This document shows positions 24,425 to 32,591 of a stretch of 34,939 nt of DNA, in pieces (the stretch's first letter is position 1; each line of letters opens with the position of its first letter). A program made the position numbers and the translations under genes. Origin of the DNA: Candidatus Zixiibacteriota bacterium (GTDB taxonomy: Bacteria; Zixibacteria; MSB-5A5; UBA10806); NCBI GenBank assembly GCA_020348065.1, contig CP070742.1, positions 3,401,508 to 3,436,446 of the forward strand, in the 5' to 3' direction. The notes beneath the pieces are model-generated. The model had not been told where the DNA came from. It searched no databases and saw only the letters and a list, made by a program, of their open reading frames with translations.

Positions 24425-26153
24425 TCTCCCTGTTATTAATTAGCTCGGGTTTCTGCGTAAACAGGAATCTCTTTATCTTTTTCGTCGAGGTCTTTTCGAA
24501 CTCCTCCTCGCGCAGCTGGATATATTTTACTCTCTTATAGTCGGCCAGGTGTGAACATCTTTCAGAGACCTCTTTTTTTATTGTCGTTTCGATTTCCTTC
24601 GTGGTAAAAGATTTTCCCGATTCTTCGGCCAGAACATCGAAATATTCGTAGTCGGGAACAATTATGGCCTGAATCTCCTCCCCGCGCCGGTCCCTGGCGG
24701 GAAAACCCAGAACCAGCGACTCAAGTATGTAGGGGGATTTGCCGAGCTCAAATTCTATTTCCTCCGGGTACACATTTTTCCCGGCCGGCGTTACTATAAC
24801 GTTTTTCAAACGTCCGGTTATGTCGTAATACCCTTCGCCATCGACCCAGCCGATATCGCCGGTATAAAGCCAACCATCTTTCAGGACTTCATCCGTCGCG
24901 GTTTTATTACCGTAATATCCTTTCATTATCATCGGACCCCTCGCCAGGATCTCGCCGATATCCCTGCCGTCAGGATTAATTATTTTCAAATCGGCGCCTG
25001 GAATCGGGAGGCCGATAGAATCGTCCTTTCGTTTTTCGATCGGATTGAATGTCAGAACCGGCGAGGACTCTGTTAGTCCATAACCCTGCACAAAAGTAAA
25101 TCCGAGCATATTAAACACCCTGGCTACCTCAGGGGGCATCGGCGCCCCTCCGGCGACCATCAGCCGTAAACTGGATAAACCGGCCTTTTCCCGCAGGCCT
25201 TTAAATATCTTTTTGCCGGCTTCAATCTTCAGAAGGTTATTCAATGCACTGCTCAATCCGTAGGTCGTCTTAAAAATAGCGCGGGTAAGAGGCGGCTTTT
25301 TTGAAATTGCCCTCATCAAAGCGTCGTGCATTTTTTCAAAGAGAAGCGGCACGCCGAGCATTATGGTGGCGCTGTTGTTTTTAATATCCTCAACGATTAA
25401 TTTAGATGCCAGCCCGCGTGCATAGGTTATGCACGCGCCGCCGGCAATGGGCGTGAGAAATCCGCAGGTGCATTCAAAGGTATGATGAATGGGTAAAACC
25501 GAGATAAAATTGTCGTTTTCCTCAATATCTATCATCTGCAATACGCCGTCTATATCGGAAACGATATTTTCGTGCGAAAGCATCACTCCCTTGGATTGCC
25601 CGGTTGTGCCCGATGTAAATATCAGGGCCGCAAGATCATCCGCTTTCGGTCTGGCGGGTTCGCCATCATACTGCGAGCCCTTCGCTTCCAGATCATCGAA
25701 AAATATGCTCGATGAACCGGATGGCGGCCGGTCCATGCAAATTATGAACTCGAGATCGGGAATATCGTCAATAACCTGCTCGATCTCGGGAAGGAAATTT
25801 TGGGACACGAACAAAAAGCGGCTTTGGGATTCTCTTAGAATATGGCTCCAGCCCGATATTTTTAAAAGCGCGTCCAGGGGAACATTAATTCCGCCGGCCG
25901 CGAGGGTGGCCAGATACGACGCTCCCCACTCCGGACGGTTTTCGGAAAGCAGCGCCACCTTATTGCCCGGTTTTAATCCCAGGGACAACAGCCCGCGGGC
26001 TATATCAAATGCCGTTCCGGCGAATTCCGTATAGCTTATATCGATGAAACGATCTCCCCTGAAGGTCTTCATGCAGGTCTTTTGACCATATAAGTCCCTG
26101 CTTTGCTTCAAGATATCAACAAGAGTCTTATTTTTAAACTGTGCCCCGGGCAT
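24414..26153 (-). CDS. Long-chain acyl-CoA synthetase-like AMP-forming ligase
   Basis: 579 residues. The adenylation P-loop is LIFTSGTTGQSKGVMLSH (about 178-195). It is followed by FVQGYGLTESSPVLTFNP, LKDGWLYTGDIGWVDGEGYY and ITGRLKNVIVTPAGKNVYPEEIE, which hold the ATP and acyl contacts, and by the C-terminal catalytic Lys region near EKTSTKKIKRFLF. This fits the long-chain fatty acid-CoA ligase group. It activates a carboxylic acid as its AMP ester and transfers it to CoA; the substrate cannot be set. It is the first gene of the long minus run, with GGGAG before ATG 26153 and a promoter candidate at 26184-26212. Confidence 0.9.
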   Translation of the reverse strand: MPGAQFKNKTLVDILKQSRDLYGQKTCMKTFRGDRFIDISYTEFAGTAFDIARGLLSLGLKPGNKVALLSENRPEWGASYLATLAAGGINVPLDALLKISGWSHILRESQSRFLFVSQNFLPEIEQVIDDIPDLEFIICMDRPPSGSSSIFFDDLEAKGSQYDGEPARPKADDLAALIFTSGTTGQSKGVMLSHENIVSDIDGVLQMIDIEENDNFISVLPIHHTFECTCGFLTPIAGGACITYARGLASKLIVEDIKNNSATIMLGVPLLFEKMHDALMRAISKKPPLTRAIFKTTYGLSSALNNLLKIEAGKKIFKGLREKAGLSSLRLMVAGGAPMPPEVARVFNMLGFTFVQGYGLTESSPVLTFNPIEKRKDDSIGLPIPGADLKIINPDGRDIGEILARGPMIMKGYYGNKTATDEVLKDGWLYTGDIGWVDGEGYYDITGRLKNVIVTPAGKNVYPEEIEFELGKSPYILESLVLGFPARDRRGEEIQAIIVPDYEYFDVLAEESGKSFTTKEIETTIKKEVSERCSHLADYKRVKYIQLREEEFEKTSTKKIKRFLFTQKPELINNRENDK

Positions 26154-26183
26154 ACTTCTCCCTTTTTTCGAATTTAGCTCTTG

Positions 26184-26212
26184 AATATAAGGGCTTGGAA
26201 TTATATTCGCAA
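26184..26212 (-). promoter_or_regulatory. Promoter candidate for the 26153-9961 gene run
   Basis: The minus strand reads TTGCGA (26212-26207), a 17-base spacer and TATATT (26189-26184). The predicted start would be near 26177, leaving a leader of roughly 25 bases that contains the GGGAG. A second -10-like TATAAT occurs slightly upstream but lacks a -35. Confidence 0.45.
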
Positions 26213-26276
26213 GTTTGATATGATGAATTATTTTCGCTTTTCAAATTTAATCCGACTTTTAAATCTTAACCCAAAT

Positions 26277-26305
26277 AAAAAACCCCGGGTGCTTACCGGG
26301 GTTTT
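26277..26305 (-). terminator. Intrinsic terminator of the pil operon
   Basis: Perfect 10-bp arms AAAACCCCGG (26279-26288) and CCGGGGTTTT (26296-26305) with a seven-base loop. Read on the minus strand the stem ends in a T-rich run (26282-26277), 22 bases after the pilQ stop. On the plus strand it also ends in TTTT, so it may work in both directions. Confidence 0.85.
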
Positions 26306-26326
26306 AAGTCCTTACACTTTTGGGGC

Positions 26327-27691
26327 TTATTCATTAAAAGCCTGAATCGGCAGTTCGATAATCGTGGGGGTGACAAATATCACCAGGTCTCTGGTGACGA
26401 TCTCTTTTTTGTCGTATCCGAAAAGAAATCCGATAAGCGGAATATCTTTCAATATCGGAAGTCCGATCTTTAGAGATTTGTTTTCCTGATTGGTCAGGCC
26501 GCCGATGACCGCTGTTTCCCCATTTTCAACTACCACGTTCGTCTCGGCATTTTGAGTGTTGATAACGACACCATTGGGATCGAACTGGTATGAACTGCGT
26601 TCCGGGGCAAGATGTAAAAGAACCCTGTTTTCAGAAGTAATATGGGGGGTGACACGCAGTTTTGTTCCGACATCATAGAATGTAATAATCGTATTACCCG
26701 ACGGATCAAACTGTTTTATCGGAATCTTCTGGCCCATCTGTATATAGGCCTCAACGTTATCAAGAGTCGTGACTTCGGGATGCGCGATAATTTTGCCTTT
26801 ATTGGAGGATTCAACCGTTGATAGAATACCGTTAATCGTATAGTCTTCAACCAGCCTTGCGAATGAAAATTGGCCCAGCTTATCGGTTAATATGTTTCTG
26901 GTTCCGCGCACCAGGACTTCTTCCTCCGCAAAATTCTGGCGTTCCGGATTAGTGGGAAACAGCGGATCAATTTCGTTATCCGCTTCCACTTCCGGTACGG
27001 CGTCTACGTTGGAGTTAATTATGCGCCAGTCAACGCCGATCTCCCTTAAAAAACCACTCTCGACCTCAAGCAACTGGGCCGATATCTTTATCTGCCGGGT
27101 TTCCTTGTCCAGAACGTTGATCAATTCGTCAACCCTTTGGAGATTCTCGGGTAAGTCCCTGATAATTAGAGAGTTGGTCCTCTGGTCGTGGTCCACGGTT
27201 CCTCTTCCCGACAGCAGCCCCTGCACCGCCTTTTTCAACTCCCCGGCTACATTATATTTTACCGTGACAATATGGGTGCTGAGCGGAACCATGCTTTCCT
27301 GTTCCATGAGGTGTTTTTCCTCGGCGGCTTTCTCGGCGAAATAATCATCTGCTTTTACGACGCGAATATAGTTTTCAGATTCCACGCCGACCAGCACGTA
27401 GGTTTCGAGTATGATATCCAGCGCTTCTTTCCAGGTTACGTTCGACAGCCGAATGGTGACCTCGCCCTCCACGGAGGGAGACGCTACTATGTTCACGCCG
27501 CTGTAGGAAGAAAGATACATCAATACCGATTTTATATCCGCGTTGGTCAGCGATAAGCTTTTTATGACCCTGGGCGCGCTTCGGTCCGTTTCCACCTTTA
27601 TTTCTTCCTGACTTTGCAGAGCGCCGATATTTAAAAACCAGATACAGCCCAATGCGGCCATAAACGCTATCCAGAATGATATCCTTCTCAT
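26327..27691 (-). CDS. pilQ: Type IV pilus secretin PilQ, without an AMIN domain
   Basis: 454 residues. A signal peptide (MRRISFWIAFMAALGCIWFL) is followed by an STN/N0 domain (about 43-120, LTNADIKSVLMYLSSYSGV), an N1/NolW-like domain (about 140-196, HIVTVKYNVAGELKKAVQ, RTNSLIIRD) and the secretin core (ISAQLLEVESGFL, VGTKLRVTPHIT, ENGETAVIGGLTN, IPLIGFLFG, DLVIFVTPTII). Secretins form the outer-membrane gate for the pilus. At 454 residues it is much shorter than typical PilQ (700 or more), because the N-terminal AMIN domains are missing and sit instead on the product of the gene just upstream. GGAG lies eight bases before the ATG. Confidence 0.93.
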   Translation of the reverse strand: MRRISFWIAFMAALGCIWFLNIGALQSQEEIKVETDRSAPRVIKSLSLTNADIKSVLMYLSSYSGVNIVASPSVEGEVTIRLSNVTWKEALDIILETYVLVGVESENYIRVVKADDYFAEKAAEEKHLMEQESMVPLSTHIVTVKYNVAGELKKAVQGLLSGRGTVDHDQRTNSLIIRDLPENLQRVDELINVLDKETRQIKISAQLLEVESGFLREIGVDWRIINSNVDAVPEVEADNEIDPLFPTNPERQNFAEEEVLVRGTRNILTDKLGQFSFARLVEDYTINGILSTVESSNKGKIIAHPEVTTLDNVEAYIQMGQKIPIKQFDPSGNTIITFYDVGTKLRVTPHITSENRVLLHLAPERSSYQFDPNGVVINTQNAETNVVVENGETAVIGGLTNQENKSLKIGLPILKDIPLIGFLFGYDKKEIVTRDLVIFVTPTIIELPIQAFNE

Positions 27692-27704
27692 ATCTGTATC
27701 TCCT

Positions 27705-28565
27705 TTATTTTATCTCTGTAATATCAAGTTCCAGAGCGACTGTCCTTGTCCAACCATATTCTGTTATCTGGAAAATGGCTTTATCATCAGAAACGCTAAC
27801 CAGATATCCATTCTTAACTCTGTCTTTCGGCATCATAATATATCCGTTTCCTTCAGCGTCCTCCAGAAGCGCCCTGTACCCGTCTTCATCAGTCAGTATT
27901 CCGACCAGAGCCAGATTCTCAAGCGCCGGCAAACCCTGACCCAGCTGCCCCCCGGGACCGCCCACAAGTGGTTCAAAGGGATCTCGGTATCTGGAGGTAT
28001 TATAGGATACCAGCGTTCGCTTGGGATAGGACTCGATTTCCACTCCTGACGCTTTTTTCTTCACCAGGGGCTTTTCTTTCTCCGCCGGTTTCGCCGCCAC
28101 TCTGGAGGTTGTCGGTACGGCTCTCTTGACGCTCCAATCAGCGAAATCGGCTTCGTCTTTTAAGGCCGGCAGCTTTACGACTATATCGCCTCCGTTCTGG
28201 AAACTCCTGAAATCGATCGGCCGTCCTATATCGAGCACTACTCGTGTTACCGATTCCGGATCGGTCTTAAACTGGCTCGTTCTTATAGCGTCTACGGATT
28301 TTAGCGGAAGCTCCATAAACTTTTTATTTTTCCATACGTTGTCAACGCCCGTCAGATCCACTACGATTCTTTCAGGTTTCGTGCTGGTCAGAAAAGAATT
28401 GTATTTGCAGGGCTGGCCGGTGGTGATAATGACGGCTATCGAATCACCGGCTCTCTGAACCTTAATATCTCTTAGATAGTTCACCGCCCGCGCCGCGTCT
28501 GCCGCTAAAACGGTAAACCCCAGGCACAGCGCCATAAAGATTATAAAAATCCTGTTTCTGCTCAT
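27705..28565 (-). CDS. pilP: AMIN-PilP fusion lipoprotein-like pilus assembly protein
   Basis: 286 residues. The signal peptide (IFIIFMALCLGFTVLAADAARA) is followed by an AMIN domain (about 27-133, VNYLRDIKVQRAGDSIAVII, ERIVVDLTGV, VTRVVLDIGRPIDF). An Ala/Lys-rich linker and then a PilP-like fold come next (about 192-286, YRDPFEPLVGG, LENLALVGILTDEDGYRALL, GYIMMPKDRVKNGYLVSV). PilP links the PilNO inner-membrane complex to the secretin. AMIN domains bind peptidoglycan and normally sit at the PilQ N-terminus, so this is a domain transfer. It overlaps pilO by ATGA. No lipidation Cys is seen, unlike many PilP. Confidence 0.85.
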   Translation of the reverse strand: MSRNRIFIIFMALCLGFTVLAADAARAVNYLRDIKVQRAGDSIAVIITTGQPCKYNSFLTSTKPERIVVDLTGVDNVWKNKKFMELPLKSVDAIRTSQFKTDPESVTRVVLDIGRPIDFRSFQNGGDIVVKLPALKDEADFADWSVKRAVPTTSRVAAKPAEKEKPLVKKKASGVEIESYPKRTLVSYNTSRYRDPFEPLVGGPGGQLGQGLPALENLALVGILTDEDGYRALLEDAEGNGYIMMPKDRVKNGYLVSVSDDKAIFQITEYGWTRTVALELDITEIK

Positions 28566-29149
28566 GATCCCTGCCCCTGTTTTACATTATAGGTTGATAC
28601 CCTGAAGGTAGCCGTAACCGGCTTCTCATCCTTGACGCTTTCAGCCTGGATCATTGCCAATTTCTGAGCCGGCGATTTCAATGAAATGTCATTGAGATTT
28701 ACGATAAACGGGAAATTGGCCACTTTGGCCATGAATTTACCCAGGCCGTGATAGGTGGCTTCCACCTCGACGGAGTAATTATTGGTTTCGTAAAATTCGA
28801 AGGGTGTGGTGCCCAGAGGCGTAACGTCCGTAACAATCGAATTGGTCAGCTGGGCGGCGGCATGAAGCTGGTTGAGGAAGGATTCGTCCTCTTTTCTTTC
28901 CGGAAGCAAAATCTCCACCTTCTTATATTGAATCTGCTTTTCATTGTATTCTTTCTGCAAATCGGAAAGGCCGGCAGCCGTTTCCTGTACATCATGCAGC
29001 TTTTTTAGAAGGGTACCCTTCTGGATTTCCATCTGCGAAATCTTAAGCTGGTAAGGCGAATAAATTTTCGCAAACCAAACATAATAAAGCCCGAGAAATA
29101 CCACGGTAATTATTAAAGTAATTTGAGTTTTGGGGTCTCTCAAATTCAT
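28562..29149 (-). CDS. pilO: Type IV pilus inner-membrane protein PilO
   Basis: 195 residues: one N-terminal transmembrane helix (about 10-27, ITLIITVVFLGLYYVWF), a coiled-coil stretch (LKISQMEIQKGTLLKKLHDV) and a C-terminal ferredoxin-like domain of the PilO type (LLPERKEDESFLNQLHAAAQ, SVEVEATYHGLGKFMAKVAN). With PilN it forms the inner-membrane alignment complex that couples PilM in the cytoplasm to PilP and the secretin. The ATG has GGGAGGGG upstream; the gene overlaps pilP by four bases and is 55 bases after pilN. Confidence 0.9.
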   Translation of the reverse strand: MNLRDPKTQITLIITVVFLGLYYVWFAKIYSPYQLKISQMEIQKGTLLKKLHDVQETAAGLSDLQKEYNEKQIQYKKVEILLPERKEDESFLNQLHAAAQLTNSIVTDVTPLGTTPFEFYETNNYSVEVEATYHGLGKFMAKVANFPFIVNLNDISLKSPAQKLAMIQAESVKDEKPVTATFRVSTYNVKQGQGS

Positions 29150-29204
29150 GATTCCCCTCCCGCATGAATTTTAAACCGGACAAGCCGGCAAGGTTCAAAA
29201 CCGC

Positions 29205-29861
29205 CTAAAATTGTGTTCCTGCGGCGGGAGCAGACTGCGCCGTCTCCATCGTGGCGGCGGGAGGCTCCGACGTCGCAAAATTACACGTTATCTTAAATGA
29301 ATAGGCTTTGGCCTTTTCAGTTTCCTCGAGTTTAATCGATGTCAGCTCTATATCGCGAAACATTTCCGATTTTTTCAATCTTATCAGAAAAGTGGCGAAG
29401 GCGTTGAGCGAAAAAGAATATCCCTCGATGGTGGATTTGGCCGCGACGGGCTGCGCCCCCGGAGTTCCGGGACGAGCGCCGGCCGAGGGATTCTGTTCAA
29501 CGGAGGTAAGCCAAACGTAATCCGGAATCCTGCGAACCAGATCCTCAAGAAGCTTGACCCAGTAATTTCTGTTCTGGTCGAGAACCTGTATCGCCGACAT
29601 CCTCGCCAGGATCTGTGTCTTTTTAAGCGAGATATCTTCAATTTTCTGTATCTCGGCCGAGTACCTGGCAGTCTCATTTTCAGCCTGTAAGATGTCTCTT
29701 TCCAGGCTGTTTAGCTTTCCCGCCTGAAAAACGAGACTATAAACAGCCAGCAAACCGGCGATAACCACCCCGCCGACTATTATGAGGACCATATTTTTAT
29801 CGACGGATATCGCGAACCGCTTGTATTGTAATTCCTTCGGCAGTAAATTAATTTCTATCAT
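29205..29861 (-). CDS. pilN: Type IV pilus inner-membrane protein PilN
   Basis: 218 residues. MIEINLLPKEL is the conserved PilN N-terminal peptide that docks onto PilM. A transmembrane helix follows (about 26-47), then a coiled coil and a ferredoxin-like PilN domain (WVKLLEDLVRRIPDYVWLTS, IEGYSFSLNAFATFLIRLKKSE). It differs from the usual protein by a Pro/Ala/Gly-rich insert (about 126-141) and an Ala/Pro-rich tail. The start overlaps the pilM stop (TAATG) and is preceded by GGAGGG. Confidence 0.92.
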   Translation of the reverse strand: MIEINLLPKELQYKRFAISVDKNMVLIIVGGVVIAGLLAVYSLVFQAGKLNSLERDILQAENETARYSAEIQKIEDISLKKTQILARMSAIQVLDQNRNYWVKLLEDLVRRIPDYVWLTSVEQNPSAGARPGTPGAQPVAAKSTIEGYSFSLNAFATFLIRLKKSEMFRDIELTSIKLEETEKAKAYSFKITCNFATSEPPAATMETAQSAPAAGTQF

Positions 29862-30910
29862 TACACCCTCCGGGCCGCCAGTCCCATGGGCACCGCCAGA
29901 AGCGGCGCTACCTTCTCGGGTTGATTTTCAAAAAACAGATCGGGGTCATATTCTATATTTCTCAAAGGATTGAAAATTTCAACCGGTATGGCGAGTTTAT
30001 TTTGCATGAGCTCCGGCAGATAGGGCACCAGGGCGCCTCCGCCCGAAAGCACAATCCAGTCAAGCGTCTCAGAGCCCGACGAGCTCTTAAAATAGGAAAT
30101 CGCGACCTCGATCCCGGCCATCAGTTCCTCGAATGTGGTCGCCACGGTCGCCTTAAACATGTCCTGGTCGATGGAACTGTCCATCTCCCCTTTTATGGCC
30201 TTGGCCGTCAACTCCTGGTTCAGACGGAATTCCCGGCCGACCGCTTCCGAGATCAACCGTATGCCGTTGGAAACATCTCTGGTAGAATGATAAAGACCGT
30301 CTTTCAGAAATACAACATTGGTATTTTCAAATCCTATGTTAATCAACGCCGTTACCTTCGACGGGTCGATATCATAGTTAATTTCGTAGGCGTTTAAAAC
30401 CGCGAAGGCGTCGGTATCCACCAGGACCGGCTTCAAACCGGCATCGAAAACGAGGTCCAGGATATTTTTCAGAAACTCGTTTCTGGCGGCCACCAGGAGT
30501 ATCTCCATCTTTCCCGCTTCGTCATCGTACTTGATGACATGATAATCCATAGTGACGTCTTCGACATCGAATGGACTTCGTTGCTCGGCCTCGAACAGTA
30601 TAGCCTGTTCGGCCTCGGCTCCGGTTTTCTTGTCCATGAGGAATTTGTCGGTGATAACTCCGTGACCCGCTATAGAAATAACCACTTCTTTAATCTTGGG
30701 ATCGGTCTGATCTACGAGGTTCTGGATGTCGAAAATGACAGCGTCGCGATCTTTGATCTCGTCAGTCGTTATCGCTCCGAAGGGAAGCTCTTTTATGCCC
30801 ATAGCCTTTAACAGATAGCCCCCGGGTTTGGCCTGAAGTTTTAAAAGCTTAATGGAACTCGAACCGATATCCAATCCAACAGCTAATTTAGATTTTTTTA
30901 ATGCGCTCAT
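29861..30910 (-). CDS. pilM: Type IV pilus actin-like ATPase PilM
   Basis: 349 residues from ATG 30910; an in-frame TTG at 30925 is inside the GGGGG that probably serves as ribosome binding site. Actin-like ATPase motifs: VGLDIGSSSIKLLKL (phosphate 1), VVISIAGHGVITDKF, ALINIGFENTNVVFLKDG (phosphate 2) and DWIVLSGGGALVPYLPEL (adenosine). It forms the cytoplasmic ring that holds PilN and supports pilus assembly. It is first in the pilMNOPQ operon behind a good sigma-70-like promoter (30965-30993). The assembly motors PilB and PilT are not in the window. Confidence 0.93.
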   Translation of the reverse strand: MSALKKSKLAVGLDIGSSSIKLLKLQAKPGGYLLKAMGIKELPFGAITTDEIKDRDAVIFDIQNLVDQTDPKIKEVVISIAGHGVITDKFLMDKKTGAEAEQAILFEAEQRSPFDVEDVTMDYHVIKYDDEAGKMEILLVAARNEFLKNILDLVFDAGLKPVLVDTDAFAVLNAYEINYDIDPSKVTALINIGFENTNVVFLKDGLYHSTRDVSNGIRLISEAVGREFRLNQELTAKAIKGEMDSSIDQDMFKATVATTFEELMAGIEVAISYFKSSSGSETLDWIVLSGGGALVPYLPELMQNKLAIPVEIFNPLRNIEYDPDLFFENQPEKVAPLLAVPMGLAARRV

Positions 30911-30964
30911 TCCGGGATCCCCCAAAGTTATTGGACCATTTGAGTCTGCAAACTCCTGCGTTAC

Positions 30965-30993
30965 TATTTATCGGCTTTGATCGCCGATGTCAA
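30965..30993 (-). promoter_or_regulatory. Sigma-70-like promoter of the pilMNOPQ operon
   Basis: Minus strand: TTGACA (30993-30988), a 17-base spacer, TAAATA (30970-30965). The leader would be about 48 bases. There is no second copy and no recognisable operator; the 90 bases toward the pilin gene are AT-rich with no hairpin. Confidence 0.6.
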
Positions 30994-31093
30994 CAAATAT
31001 TTACGAGCACAACTTAATTATCGACCTAAATTGAGTAAAATTAACAGAATAATGATAAAAAATAATTACGTTTTATTCGAGGTATAATGCAGA

Positions 31094-31597
31094 CTATTGC
31101 AACTTGGACCTGCCGGTGGACGCTAATATGGATACTGTATACAACGCTCCACCACCCGTGAGATCGAAAGTAAAGTTTCCTGACTGGGATGCCCTGCCGG
31201 TGGATATGAATACCACAACGTCGCCGGTAAAGGACGAATTCGCAGCTAATTCAGGAGAAAATGACACGGGGCCGGAAACCAGAGAATCACCGTTGTCATA
31301 ACTCATCAAATCGGGACTGGATATATCTTTGAAAAGCAGATACTGTCGACCTGCCGTATCCAAGTATACTCCATACTGCGCGCCATCGGAGATGGCTTTA
31401 CTTCGGGCCAATCTTATCATATTAAGGATATTCCTGGCTTCGGTTCTGGCCTTAAGCCTGGGGGCAGCGGAAAAAAAGGTCGGCGCCGCCAGCGCCGCGA
31501 CGATTCCTATTATAACGACGATAATCATCATTTCAAGCATAGTAAAACCGCGTTCGGGACGGCGATTTCCGAATCTATGTTTTAGAATTTTAATCAT
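31094..31597 (-). CDS. GspH/FimT-type prepilin
   Basis: 167 residues. The class III leader RRPERG is cut before FTMLEMMIIVVIIGIVAALAAP, the hydrophobic helix with Glu5 of the mature protein. The remainder has the GspH/FimT beta domain: EARNILNMIRLARSKAISDGAQYGVYLD, an aspect of these minor pseudopilins. It is probably a tip or initiation subunit of the pilus. It stands 86 bases after the other pilin-like gene on the same strand and is likely co-transcribed from the sigma-54 promoter at 32226-32241. Purine-rich AAGGATAGGA precedes the ATG. Confidence 0.85.
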   Translation of the reverse strand: MIKILKHRFGNRRPERGFTMLEMMIIVVIIGIVAALAAPTFFSAAPRLKARTEARNILNMIRLARSKAISDGAQYGVYLDTAGRQYLLFKDISSPDLMSYDNGDSLVSGPVSFSPELAANSSFTGDVVVFISTGRASQSGNFTFDLTGGGALYTVSILASTGRSKLQ

Positions 31598-31683
31598 CTC
31601 TTATCCTATCCTTTACCGTTAAATCCCAATCCTTATCCTTATCGGAAAAACCAAACCATTATTAATACGTCGCGAATAATACT

Positions 31684-32193
31684 CTATAGTAAGCTTCTCA
31701 TCTCCGCCACCGTCGAATAACTCTTCGACAGGGTCTCGATTTTGTCCTGATCGTTTTCCTTCATTGATATGGTCGCGATAGTTACCTCTATCTTTTTGCC
31801 GTCCGCGCTGGTAGCGTTAAGGGAACTGACATTCTCGGCGATGATTTTATCGGTATTCTCGATCTTTTTTACCAGGTTTTTATCTTTATCCACATAAAAC
31901 TCGAAACAAACGTCGTTATGCCAGATTATCAGCTTATCGCTTTCTTTGCCTTTGACTATGTTCAAAGGTTTTTTGCCTTTTTCGAGATTATATCCCGCCA
32001 GCCCGATATGGTATTTTATATCCTCGAGCGCCATCTTTACGGAGTTTTCAGCCGTGCCTCCACGATAACCGTCATAGCTCGCCTCCAACCTGCTTACCTG
32101 GAGGTTCCATAAAGCGGTGGAGATAACCGATATCATCACGACTACTAACAGAATTTGAATCAGGGAAAATCCTTTTTGGTTCGTCTTTCTCAT
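31684..32193 (-). CDS. Prepilin-like minor pilin with Gln at mature position 5
   Basis: 169 residues. The leader MRKTNQKG is cut before FSLIQILLVVVMISVISTALW. The fifth mature residue is Gln instead of the near-universal Glu; loss of this charge is known among minor tip pseudopilins such as GspK. The rest is beta-rich with SRLEASYDGYRGGTAENSVK and VSSLNATSADGKKIEVTIATI, like the PilW/PilX type. The ATG has GGAGGAAT directly before it. A close match to the sigma-54 consensus lies 33 bases upstream and would place the transcript start just before the ribosome binding site. Confidence 0.75.
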   Translation of the reverse strand: MRKTNQKGFSLIQILLVVVMISVISTALWNLQVSRLEASYDGYRGGTAENSVKMALEDIKYHIGLAGYNLEKGKKPLNIVKGKESDKLIIWHNDVCFEFYVDKDKNLVKKIENTDKIIAENVSSLNATSADGKKIEVTIATISMKENDQDKIETLSKSYSTVAEMRSLL

Positions 32194-32225
32194 TATTCCT
32201 CCGGCATTAAGCCGCTTTCTATATA

Positions 32226-32241
32226 TGCAACACGCGTGCCT
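32226..32241 (-). promoter_or_regulatory. Near-consensus sigma-54 promoter for the pilin-like genes
   Basis: The minus strand reads AGGCACGCGTGTTGCA. Against TGGCACG-N4-TTGCW it differs only at the first base; the essential GG and GC are in exact spacing. The predicted transcript start is near 32215, 22 bases before ATG 32193 and just ahead of GGAGGAAT. Sigma-54 promoters need an NtrC-type activator such as the one at 3581-4921 or a PilR relative elsewhere. No enhancer-like dyad was found nearby. Confidence 0.75.
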
Positions 32242-32428
32242 TCCGGGTTGGGTTTTAATAACCGCCTTATTAGCAATGGATTAGCGATCCGGAGGATATG
32301 GGGAGTCGACAACAATTTCGCCGAAATAATCGATTTGATTCCAAAAGTATGGTGAGATTCCCATAGTGGTTTCATTAGTTAGGCGCGGGATGACACCACG
32401 TTAACCTCGGAAGAAGTGAATTCGGGTA

Positions 32429-32457
32429 TTGACAATTGTTTAGATATAAAATATATT
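32429..32457 (+). promoter_or_regulatory. Sigma-70-like promoter of the IPTL peptidase gene
   Basis: TTGACA (32429-32434), a 17-base spacer and TATATT (32452-32457), plus strand, in an AT-rich stretch. The leader would be about 128 bases and ends in AAGGA six bases before ATG 32592. Apart from this promoter and the divergent sigma-54 promoter, the gap 32194-32591 shows no gene or structured element. Confidence 0.65.
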
Positions 32458-32591
32458 ATTTTCGTCTTTAACGATCCATTATTCCTGTCGGATGGCATTC
32501 AGGATAGGATTGTATTGAAGAAGATTTATATTTGAGCTTCATTAATCGAACCGTAAAGCAAATTTCCCAGTGACTTTCAGAAGGAAAGAAA

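Noticed and set aside
32193-32375. Frame of 60 codons upstream of the minor pilin
   Set aside because: It overlaps the sigma-54 promoter and ribosome binding site; no signals of its own.
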